In this document: positions 22,101-32,263 of the stretch, piece after piece
Layout: every line of letters begins with the position of its first letter
Numbering within the stretch: the first letter of the stretch is position 1
Program-made: the position numbers and the translations under genes
Notes under the pieces: generated by a model
Told to the model about the DNA's origin: nothing
The model's database searches: none
What the model saw: only the letters and a program-made list of their open reading frames with translations
NCBI GenBank assembly: GCA_008477525.1
Contig: SPDT01000001.1
Span: 248,001-312,000 of the forward strand
Source: Hypomyces perniciosus
Lineage: Eukaryota > Ascomycota > Sordariomycetes > Hypocreales > Hypocreaceae
Direction of reading: 5' to 3'
DNA: 64,000 nt

Positions 22101-25100
22101 ACGGGTGAGCCACAATAGGCCACCTTTTAATTTAGAGAGGCAAGTCATGAATGTGGCATAATCGTCCTCTGAAATGTCGTGTAGGTAAGGGCCCTCAAGC
22201 TCAATTGTCGAAATGACGTCCTGCTCTTCGTCATACTCTTGGTCGCTTATTTTCCTCCAGAAAACATTGGTGCCGTTTTGTTCCAGGATGGCAGCTAACT
22301 CGCGTGCAGTTTCATGCTCTTCTTTGTCGTATAAGAAAGTGACGGCTTTTGGAGAAGAAATGGGTCTAATGGCCTTGGAGACCATGTACGCATTGATATA
22401 ATACGGCGGCTCATCGTCTAGGAGAGCAGCCTCGGTGCCAGAGAAGCCAGCGGCACGAAGTTCTTGATCCCACCTCTCAACAGAAACAATGGGCATGTTT
22501 CCGCGATCATCATTCTCTCCAATCCACCATCCGGGGACCAATCCCTATTGGATTAAAATTCAGCTTCTGAGGGGCAAGAAATCGGGGAAATCTGTCGCAG
22601 ACACAAAAGAAGATGGACAAAACCTACCGTGATGAGGCTGATACATCGCCAATGAAGCGCTATCGAGAAATGTCAGGAATTTTGCGATCTGGATATTTTA
22701 AAAGGACCAAGATACACTTACGAGTAGTCAGTTCCTGAAGATAAAGGTATCCACCAGGGCGAAGAAGGGATCGCACATTCGTGAGTGACTTTTGGAGCGA
22801 CGGAGTCGCATGAAGTACCTGAAGCATCTTAGTTAGGATCGGAGTTTGACGAGATTCTGGGTCGATGAACATACGTTGGAGGCCACAATTAAATCGAATG
22901 CTTCAAGTTCAAAGCCTTGTTCGGCAGGGTCCTTCTCGATATCCAGCACTTTGTAGGTCATTCCATCCCGCTCCTTGAACTGCTCTTGGGCATGTGCAAC
23001 GAACCCAGGAGAAATATCCGTCAAGACGTATTGGGAGTACATGCGGGTTCCCTCCTTTGAAATCAGGTGTTTGAGAACTGTCTGAGTAGTGCTTCCTGTT
23101 CCTGCGCCGATCTCTAGTACCTTCAAAGACGGCTGTGCGTGGGCATACAGAGAAAAGAAATCCTCTAAATCAGCACGTCCTTCGCTGAAGCGATAAAAGT
23201 CCCTTAATCCATCATCCTCAATCAGAACCTCGAGGGGGTTAATCTTCTCTGTGAAGATTGCCTCAACATTCTCCGGCTTAGAGATTTTGGAACACATTCG
23301 GGCAATGTTTGCCGCCTCGGGCTCGTTCATCATTTGGATGGCGTCAACCATTTGGTTCAAAATAGAGCTTCTAGTCCCACGATCAAGTGTGGTCCATTGT
23401 TCTGCCTCTGGGACATGCGGATTCCAGAGGCCTCGAATCATGTTGTTTTTTTCCATCTCAAGCCAAGCAATATAGTTTGCCAGATAGTTAGAGGGTGAGG
23501 TATTCAAGGATTCAAGCACATCCAGAAGTTGTAGAATATGAAGAGCACAACCCTTTTCCAGCAGAAGCACCGTGTCACGCTTGTTGTTACCAGATCGTAT
23601 CAAATCGTTGAGGTTGAGTGAGTCAATGTGTGGCTGCCATTCAAGACGAGCTGAATGCACAAGATCCCTCCCCTCAGACAGATCTCCAGTATCGAGCGGT
23701 ATTCCTCTGACGTTATCGATCTGGATCACAACTTTGTTTTCTTTTGAGACGGCCATCACATTACCGCGATCTCCACCATTGCTGTTGAGCTGTATAGATG
23801 CCTCAGCGACCAGGTCAGGGCCGCCAGGATTAACATGAATGCCCTGAATATTGAAAGGAACCTGTAGTGAATCCAAATTGCGTGCAATGCCTCTACTACG
23901 GGCAACAACGCATAGCTGAAGGCATAGATCAATTGCCACAGGATGGGCCGTGTACTTGGACACATGTTCGCTCTCATCGTTCCGAATACTAGCCGTTGCC
24001 ACGTACTCCTTGGTATCAACCGAAATCTCCCTCAATCCTTGGAAGCATGGACCATAGTTCAAACCAACGAACTTCATCCATTCATAAAAGTAATCGCTAG
24101 GCACCTGACGTGGGCGTTGCGCGATCGTTCTTGTTCGTGTCATATCGCTGGCACTGTCTTCGCTTGCCTTCCCCTGGGCGATGCAATTCTCCACCCATAC
24201 CTTTCCATTGAATGAGGAGATGGTGAAATCGTACCAGGATGAGTTTGTATGCTCTGTCAATCGTGAAGGCCTCATCATAGTCATAATCTCGATTGGCTCA
24301 TTTTCCGGTATGACTAGTGCAGACTTCACCACCACGTTGCGCAGCATATAGGCTTCTGAGCCAAGAACCTGCCTTATTGCCTCGCCCATCATGGCAACAT
24401 AAGCAGCACATGGTAAGACCGCGTCATTTCTCACTTTATGGTCTGCTAGCCACCGAACATTGTCAAGATGGAGCAGGTTTCGCCATGCCGGCTCAGTCTC
24501 ACTGGTTTCTATGCAGAGAGACCCAAGTAACTCATGATAGGGGTGGTTTCTGAATCGCCACCCTTCAGAAAGACGACTTTCGCTCCAGAACTCAGTGCTG
24601 TGATCCCACGGGTATTTGGGTAGATCGGTCTGAACTGGCGCTTGTGGGTTAATAAAGGAGAAATCAACAGCATAGCCTTGTGAGTATAACTGTCCCACAG
24701 AAGCGCAGAATGAGGTCCAATCTCCACAAGAATGGTCTCGCCTGGCATGTCCTTCAACATGCCCTGCACCGCTCCATAGAATAGAACTGGAGACTCGAGG
24801 TTGCTTCTCCAATACGCTGGGCCAAACTGGGTCTCCTCAGTTGCAATATGACCTGTCACAGTTGAGTAGACAGGAACGACTGCCTTTGTTGCCGATACGT
24901 GAGGTTTCAACATATCTTCGTAAAGGCCTCCAATGTCACTCATGTGGTCTAGAATCAAGTAAGTGTTGGAAATTCATCGACATGAATTAGGCAAAAATGA
25001 CTTACTCGAGTGATAAGCTATATCAACACGTAGTCGACGGACAAACACCTCTGGATCCTTGGTTTGGATCGCCTCCAGAGTTTGTTCGAGAGCCTCTATA

Positions 25101-27632
25101 TCTCCCGAAATAGTCACGCTCTTTCCACTGTTCTCACAAGCCACGACCACGCCATCGACAAGATGCGCGGAAACAGCAGCTCGGCCCAAACCGATGGCGG
25201 CCATTCCACCCTTGCGAGTCTGGTGCTTCGTCACCAATCCTCGGAAATAGCTGCAAACAATAGCTTCGGCCATCGTCATAGCACCGGCAGTATACGCAGC
25301 TGCAATTTCTCCGCTAGAGTGGCCAACAACAGCAGTTGGTGAAATGCCACATTTCGCAAGGAAGTTAACAAGGGCAATTTGAAGAGCGGTGCAAAGGGGC
25401 TGCGCAAATTCTGCCTTGTTGATTATGTCCCTGGCCTCACCAGAGCGTAGAACTCCTGTTAATATGGATCTCTTATTAGCATATACGTGTTTTGCTTCAT
25501 AATGTTACAGTTTTTAGGATCAGACAAACCTTCTATCGTCCATTGCGGAGGTTTAGTCAGATTTAGCAACGTTATATCCATCTCTCGGATATCCTGGCGA
25601 AAAGTTGAAGAGACATTTATGAGGTCTTTCCCCATGCCAGCCCACTGAGCACCCTGCCCGGTGAAAATGAAGGCAACATCCGGGTTGGTAGCACGAGCTA
25701 TTTGAAACTCTCCAAATTGGAGTGGTTCATTACTGCTGTCAGCAACACAGAATGTGCGATGGGGTAGATGAACTCTATGGAATCCCAATGTATGTGCGAC
25801 ACCGTCGAGAGTGTCACGCCGTGACTCAACGTAGTTCTTTAGATCATCTACTCGCATCTGAAGAGACTTTGGATTGTTCGCCGAAATGGGAAGAAGACGT
25901 AGGTATGGCTTGACGACCTTGATGGTGTCTCCATTAGTGTGGCTATTGACAGTGGTCAGGTTATTATCATGTCCATTTTGATCATGACCAACGTTCCTAT
26001 TGGCATTTCCGTTAGTGTTTCCATTGGACGTTCCATCCGATGTTTCATCATGACACTTCTTGTGATGCCCATTCACGTATGTGAACGACTTCACATTCTC
26101 ACCAAGGGTGGCTACGCTCGAACGTGAGACTCCAAAAGAGGCGGCAGAGTCAAGGATGGCCTATTGCACCAACAACTTAGTTAGGCAATCGTCGAGATTT
26201 CCAGATCATGCTTACATGTGCGTTGGCTCCGCCGATTCCAAAAGAATTGACGCTTATTCGAGCATGTCGATCTTTGGGCCATGGTAAGGGTTCCACTGGC
26301 ACCTTAAGCTTGCACTCCTCGAAAGGAACTATGGCGAGGTCAGAAACTTGTAAATAGGATGTTGTTCAATCTGACGCTCACTCTTTGGATTTGGGGTGGA
26401 GAAGTTAATGTTAGGGGGTATTGTTTCGTTCTCCAAAGCCAGAACGGCCTTGATGATACTGGTGATACCAGATGCTCCCTCCGAATGGCCAACATTTGGC
26501 TTGACCTTCAAAATATTAGTACTAATGGATAGAGGTCGCCTTATCTTCTTACCGCTCCAATGTATACCCCATGCTCACAAAATACGTTGGCCACTGCACG
26601 CACTTCAGGCGGATCTCCCGCAATAGTCCCTGTCCCGTGGCATTCGACGAATGCAGTTTGGGAAACGTCCGTGATGCCGGCGACTTCATAGGCCCTTCGG
26701 ATCAACTCTTCTTGACACGTTTCACTGGGTATTCCGTGGTTTGTTGTTTTCCCATTTGCGTTGACAGCTGTGGAACGGATGACTGCCCTAATTGGATCGT
26801 TATCCCGAAGGGCGTCTGCTAAGGGTTTTATGAGAATAGCGTTGACTGCTTCCCCTCGAGCGTAACCATCTGCAGCTGCATCAAACGTCTTGCAAGAACC
26901 AGTAGGTGACAGCACACCTTGCTCAGACATATCCATAGTCATAGATGGACTCATAATGATGCTTGTCCCAGCAACAATAGCAGTAGGGCAGTCGCCGTTA
27001 TACAAAGCTTGGCAAGCCAGGTGAAGAGCAGACATCGACGCCGAGCATGCCGTTCGTATTGTCATGCTAATGGTTAAGAATTAGCATGCTCGTATGGGCC
27101 GGAATTTCAGAATGACGTACCTTGGGCCCCTCAGATCATACTCATGAGACACTCGATTTGAGAGGATGTAGTCTCCTGAACTGGCAATGCGATAGATGCC
27201 TGGGGTCTGGCCGTCTTTGTGAACCAAATTGTGCCAATCCTCACCAAAAACACCGACAAACATGCCGGTGTTAGTACCGCGCCACTTGGCCTGACCAGCA
27301 CTCTCCATGCATTCCCAGACAACCTCGAGCAGGAGACGCAGCTGAGGGTCGACCCTGGGTGCTTCAATCCGCCTAATTGAAAAGAAAGAGGCATCAAATG
27401 CCTTGAGATTCACATCTTTGAGGAAATACCCGTACTCAGTCGCAACGGTTTGCCGGCTCAACTTGCTGTCAAAGATTCCGTCCACATTGTATCGGTCAGT
27501 AGGAACACGACATCTGCCATCTTTTTTATTGACCAGCAAATGCCAAAAGTCTTCCGGTGTAGAAACTCCTCCAGGGAGCCTCAGACCCATACCAATAATG
27601 GCGATGGGGGGTGGTGGGTTGTTTGGTGCCAT
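19179..27632 (-). CDS. Highly reducing polyketide synthase (KS-AT-DH-MT-ER-KR-ACP), frame broken once
   Basis: Iterative type I HR-PKS, about 2,530 codons in 15 exons. Exons (minus): 27632-27121, 27066-26553, 26505-26382, 26328-26216, 26160-25530, 25455-25006, 24948-22875, 22818-22722, 22659-22628, 22544-21684, 21630-21346, 21276-21202, 21142-20802, 20744-20267, 20186-19179. KS: active Cys about 178 (RTACSAS), His 314 (ECHGTGT) and His 349 (NVGHSEG). AT: GQGAQW (about 590) and GHSSGE (Ser about 678). [12 protein letters not shown]...P and a DxxxQ half-site (AIDLCLQL). MT: SAM motif [39 protein letters not shown], then SSLTG and [21 protein letters not shown]. All 14 splice junctions keep phase, but inside the seventh exon the frame changes at about 24690-24710, just after the AT motif VEIGPHSAL, with about 35 residues missing. 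Unrepaired translation stops at 24509-24511 (about 927 aa, KS-AT only). The product is unknown. Start: [16 protein letters not shown], with context AAAAATGG. Confidence 0.9.
24690..24710 (-). other. Frame break and small deletion at the PKS AT-DH boundary
   Basis: Upstream of this point the minus-strand frame encodes the AT end ([13 protein letters not shown]). Downstream, coding continues in a frame shifted by one base ([13 protein letters not shown], then [11 protein letters not shown]). In related synthases about 35 residues separate these two motifs; here they abut within about 12 bases. No GT-AG pair here gives a family-like join. The only in-phase option (a GTGGAG donor to ACAG, 38 nt) would remove the conserved EIGPHS. 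A deletion, or an assembly or base-call error, fits better than an intron. Confidence 0.8.
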
Positions 27633-29340
27633 TTTTAGTGACACGAAGGTCTGGGGATGTCGAAGCCGTGAGATGAGAAACGTAGCCAAAGACTGGAAGT
27701 CCTGAAAATGGACACATATTTGACTAGCAATGTAGGGTTGGCTGCTTTATGAACTCTCAGTGAAAGCACTCCAGGCATTTCCTCATGCAGCTTCAAGAAG
27801 CAATAAGGGTCCTGGAAATGAATGCCGGCGTCTGCCTCGTGCATTGGACTGCATTGTTCTTGCCTGGCATAACGTGTGTGTGATTCTGCTTGGACTCCTT
27901 TTCTCCTTTTCGCTACAGTTACAAGTAGTCTCGTGATGTAGTAATATCCAATCAACTGCGGCGTCTTGCTTGAGGATGGCTTCGACGGGGTGAGACGTGC
28001 AAGTTCAGCTCACCCAGGGGAATTGCGCCACGGCAAACCCATTCTTTCCTCGACACCCAAAAGGAAACAAAAGTTGACACTTCTCGAGTACTCGTACATG
28101 TAATCGGTCTTAAGACGTGGTGGCATGGCTTCGGAATTTTGGGCCATTAGGCCGTGTCTCTACGCGAATAATATCGAGGTCAATCGATGCACTATGAGTA
28201 TTTCTCCTTTGAATTGGGTATGTGAAGTTGCGGTCTGAGGCATTACGGCAGTTGCATTCGTCCGAGTATGAATTATATGCTTGTTTCTTCTTCTCAGATG
28301 TCTTATTGAGCCGTGTACGGAGTACATATAATCTCCAGGCCCTCCTATTCATGTGGATCCTGATTCATAGCGCGCCAGCCATTACGGAGTACTTACGGAG
28401 TCCTACTTGCACATTGATTCTCGGTAGTACATACTCTGTACTTCGGAGACCAATGTGATATTCATGTCCTCCTACGAGCAGTAGAAATAACACGAGTATC
28501 CATTATAACGTATCCTCGTAGAACTACGGAGTACATTCCTGTCATGTCAGTGGCGCCCCAAAATCTTGAGACGCACTAATGTACGAAGTACGAGTAGGTA
28601 TTACAATGTGATGTGATTCCGGGAAAGACATTCGGGATCCACTTGAATCTGAATCCTTTTATGAAGCCGATCGCCTTGCCAATTGCCAGCATCACATAAT
28701 CAAGCATGAAGTCATGGGAGAATTATTCAATAAGAGGGCCTCCAAAATTTGCTCTGGTGGAGGAAAAGTGTGTCTTCTTATCTCTTTGGAAGCCTATTTT
28801 CCGGCTAATCAACAGCACTGTACTCGTACCTTAGGTACTTAAGGGAGCGCTCGAACTTAACGGGTGTCGATCTTAGACACTCATAGATTTGACTCTAATA
28901 GTATTATCCAAAGGGATGGGCCACCGCCTGTGTCACTGCGATAGTACAAAGATCCTGAAACGATGTCTCGTTCCACCGCCAAGCTCTATCTATTACCATG
29001 TACAAAGTACTGGTACGATGCTTGTATGATATCGAGTCTGTTGCAGCGTATCGGTAGACAAGGGTAATATCTCCCTCAAGTAGATATACATTCTGTGCAA
29101 TAATTTACATACGAGTATGTTCTATTGTTCTGGACGTGACTGAATAATGCAGTGCCGTCCTGGGTAAATCTATCCCTACCCCTACGGAGCATGGCGGACG
29201 AAATACATGATAAAAGAGCCATACCCTGCCTGCCACTCTGACAGACGGAGTCCCCGATTACTCACATCAACTCAGCCTTGACGATTCTTTATCTTCCTTG
29301 CAGTGGGCCGATCTCTCCAAGACTAGTGAGCCTAATCATC
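27633..29340. other. Divergent intergenic region between PKS and HsbA-type gene
   Basis: About 1.7 kb shared upstream region of two divergent genes. No coding gene is supported. It carries three exact TACGGAGTA motifs (28316-28324, 28383-28391, 28525-28533) and several near matches (for example about 28394 and 28584). A short frame at 28110-28352 (-) has no recognisable product. Confidence 0.5.
29209..29216 (+). promoter_or_regulatory. Possible TATA-like box of the HsbA-type gene
   Basis: GATAAAAG about 125 bases upstream of the ATG at 29341, followed by pyrimidine-rich leader sequence. The position and sequence resemble core promoters of highly expressed fungal secreted-protein genes. This is an inference from pattern only. 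Confidence 0.3.
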
Positions 29341-29874
29341 ATGCAGTTCAAACTCCTGTCCGTCGTCGCCCTTGCGGCTACTGCCATGGCAGACATCTCT
29401 CGGACAAATAAACTTGTCGCCCAAATTCAACAAATCGAGCGATCGATCACCAACTTGAACAACACCATGGCCAGTTGGAATGGCAACCTCTTGGGCGCCA
29501 TTCCTATGCTTCCACAATCTCGCACCATTGTCAATAAAATCGAAGACTGTATCAAGACCGCCATGATTCGCGATGAAACCCCCACTCAGGAAGAGGCTCA
29601 GATTGTCAACGACATCACTGAAAAACTCGCCCGCAAAGTTGGTGAGGTTATGGGAACCGTCGTGAATTCGAAGACCAAGTTTGAGCGTTTGGACAAAATT
29701 CTGACTCCGCTGGTATTCGCCATGATGAAGAACATAGAGGTCGCTACGATGGACTTGGGCAACGCCTTGATGACCGGCGTGCCTCTCGAGAAATTCGGAC
29801 TACATGAAGCTTCCACCGCGATCCTCAAGCAATATGAGGACCACTTTGCCAAGGGCAAGTCGGCCTACCAGTAG
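29341..29874 (+). CDS. HsbA-type hydrophobic surface-binding secreted protein
   Basis: A single-exon gene of 177 aa. MQFKLLSVVALAATAMA is a clear signal peptide, with cleavage likely just before DISRTNKL. The mature part is all-helical with the heptad-like pattern of the HsbA/cell-wall galactomannoprotein family: LVAQIQQIERSITNLNNTM near the start, IVNKIEDCIKTA in the middle, and LTPLVFAMMKNIEVATMDLGNAL towards the C-terminus. Aspergillus HsbA adsorbs to hydrophobic surfaces and recruits cutinase-like enzymes; relatives are cell-wall mannoproteins and antigens. An in-frame upstream start at 29278 exists but would bury the signal peptide, so 29341 is preferred. The gene is divergent from the PKS; shared control is possible but not shown. 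Confidence 0.85.
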   Translation: MQFKLLSVVALAATAMADISRTNKLVAQIQQIERSITNLNNTMASWNGNLLGAIPMLPQSRTIVNKIEDCIKTAMIRDETPTQEEAQIVNDITEKLARKVGEVMGTVVNSKTKFERLDKILTPLVFAMMKNIEVATMDLGNALMTGVPLEKFGLHEASTAILKQYEDHFAKGKSAYQ

Positions 29875-30463
29875 ACACAGAAAATGTGAGGAAAGGAGTG
29901 GGCTGGTGAAGGAAGGGGAGGTCTGGTGAATGAAAGTGGCAAATCCTTCATGGATACTATTTACATTAATGTCGATCGTTCGGTGGTTGAAGGTTGGGAA
30001 TTCGGATTTCTTTATACTAATATCCTCCACCTGCTTTTGTCAAGTTGTTCAAGTATGCCTAGATTCCTAACAGACCCTAGGGCGGCCACATGGTCATTCT
30101 CCAGTCAATAGCGATGGGCCTCATCGATAAAACATTGAAACATCACCACAGTAGTGAGTAGCCTTTTTGAAGTCTCAAATCGGAACAGAGTTAGGTCTCC
30201 CTGAATGGGTTTCTTCTCTTTTCGCCTCTCCATTTGCGATAAATGACTTGTTTTGAGTTGTTTGACAAAGACATTTCCTCTGAAGCTGCGCATCACGTTA
30301 TGGATGGTGCTATTTAGTAAATAAATAACTAAGTCTGCCAATGGGAACCAAAAAATCAAGTTCTATCTAGCAAATTCCTCTCAAACTTGGCAGACAATAT
30401 TCTCCGTCTAGTTGCAAGCAACCTTGAGTCATTCTACCACCCTGAGAGCCATCGCATCACGAA
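29875..30463. other. Intergenic region
   Basis: Probable 3' UTR of the HsbA-type gene and upstream flank of tRNA-Ala. No gene seen. Confidence 0.5.
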
Positions 30464-30569
30464 GGGCGGATGGTTTAGTGGTATAATTTTCCCTTAGCAT
30501 GAATCCTCTATACGAAGAGGATGATTATACGCCTGGGAAAGGTCCGGGGTTCGATTCCCCGTTCGTCCA
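30464..30569 (+). tRNA. tRNA-Ala (anticodon AGC), intron-containing
   Basis: The acceptor stem GGGCGGA/TTCGTCC includes a G3-T70 wobble pair, the universal alanine identity element. The anticodon stem TTCCC/GGGAA encloses loop TTAGCA...T, giving anticodon AGC. A 34-nt intron (30500-30533) sits one base 3' of the anticodon and can fold on itself through the arms ATCCTCT and AGAGGAT. The T arm is CCGGGGTTCGATTCCCCG-like. Discriminator A at 30569. A run of eight T at 30598-30605 is a good Pol III terminator. The D stem is weak (one G-T and two A-T pairs). Confidence 0.88.
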
Positions 30570-32263
30570 GTGTGACATGGTGGAGACACCACGACAATTT
30601 TTTTTGGTGTTTTGTCCGAGCGAGCATTCAGCCCTATGATCCACATTTGACCACTTAGATATGCATAGCTTCTTTATCCGAGACCTAATAATTTTAGAAG
30701 AATTCTATTTCAAATGAAATGGTATTATTACTAGATCTATAGCATCTTTTTTATATGCTTTCTCATGTAGAGGGCAAGCATGCGACCACTCAAGGTGACC
30801 TAGGTGTTTCAGTTACCCTGCGAAATCCCAAACTTACAACGTTGGATTCTCTGCTACATCAAGTGTGTGTGGTATATTACTCCCAAACCCAAAGTGTATA
30901 GATGGGGAACTATGGCTACCGAAAGACGTGTTCCATAATTTGGATAGAGACCATAGCAAGGGAGCAAGGACTTCGTAATTGAGCCAAAGTAGTAACATCT
31001 CCATTTTTAGCAACCCTATTCATCTTAGAGATCGAAAGGGCAAGAAACAATACACTAGAAATGCGCTTTCATGTTATTGTATTTCTCTTGTCCATTTAAT
31101 TATTTTGATGATTAGATTCCGACCATTTCCAGCCCACTCTATTTTCCGCATCAGTGGTGGTGGCACAGCCAAGAAGCACTTATGCTTTACTACAGCATGG
31201 CCCCTCTCATGATGCAAGTGGTTTCCTTAAAAAGCTGGTGGCTTAATTCTTGGTTGTATCCTAAATCAGCCAAGTGTTGGCGCGCTGGAGATGCCTTCTG
31301 CCTGTTCTGCTAGGGCCACAGGAGATCTACCATGGCAGTATATTTGTGCCTCCAACAAAGTCAGTCGTTGTCAATGATGGTTTCATATGAATGAAGTATT
31401 GAATAAACACCATTGAATACTTAAAATCGCCAAACTTGGGTAATAGAACTGGAGGTTTCCAACTCTTGACCTTGGCCTAACTGGGGGCGGATAGGCAGAT
31501 CCTGAATCTCGTGATACGGTACCTCGGTGATCAACCAAGCAGCTAACATTGAGATCGAGATTTACTCCCGTATTCTACGAGCGAACAAACCCCTTGACCG
31601 TTGCCATCAACCTTACGGTAGTTGCCAGAGGGTGGCGGTACGGGGAGAATGAGGCGTACGCATCAGAGAATGGACTGAGAGGGTGGGCGTGCGAGACACC
31701 CTCATCTTTCACGCGCGCGCCTTCAGAATCAGGTAGAGGACATCTTTGAAGAGAACGAAGTCGACTCTCCAATACATCCTTCATGTTTCGATGAAGTACC
31801 GGCCCTAAGCCGTGTGGCGGGGGCCATTTACAACGCGTGGCACTAAGAAGAGAGCCCTTAGGTCCAACACCTTTTCCATTTCTGACACGAGACTGGAGGA
31901 GCAGCATTCATTAACAAGCCAGGATGACGCTGCTTCCCGCATGGCCCTGCAAATGCACTCCTCCGACTAGAGGGTGCTATTGGACAGTGCGCAGAAGTTG
32001 CGTAAAACATGGGCACTGGGCTTCAGGACTACTTGAATCCCATGGCGCCCACCACGGCTGATAGTCTACTTCTCAAGACAACAGAAAAGCAAAGACCCTT
32101 TTTATACAAAGACTTTCCAGGTTTCTCTGCATGCCGTTTTCACTTCAATCTCGTTGTGTTTCCTTTTCCCTACCTCAACGACCCCATGTCGAGTCTTTCG
32201 CCAGTTCTTGCTGCAAGGCACCGTCCACTTACACGGGGCCGGCACTCCCTTAAATCCGTCGAC
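30570..32263. other. Intergenic region upstream of Zn2Cys6 regulator
   Basis: About 1.7 kb with no supportable gene. The region 32009-32263 is open in the regulator's frame but looks like leader: pyrimidine-rich, and without a Kozak-type start better than 32264. Confidence 0.5.

Noticed and set aside
24650..24760. An intron that would repair the PKS frame
   Set aside because: The only in-phase GT-AG pair would use a GTGGAG donor and a 38-nt intron, would delete the conserved EIGPHS motif and would still lack the residues found in relatives. A deletion or sequence error is the simpler reading.
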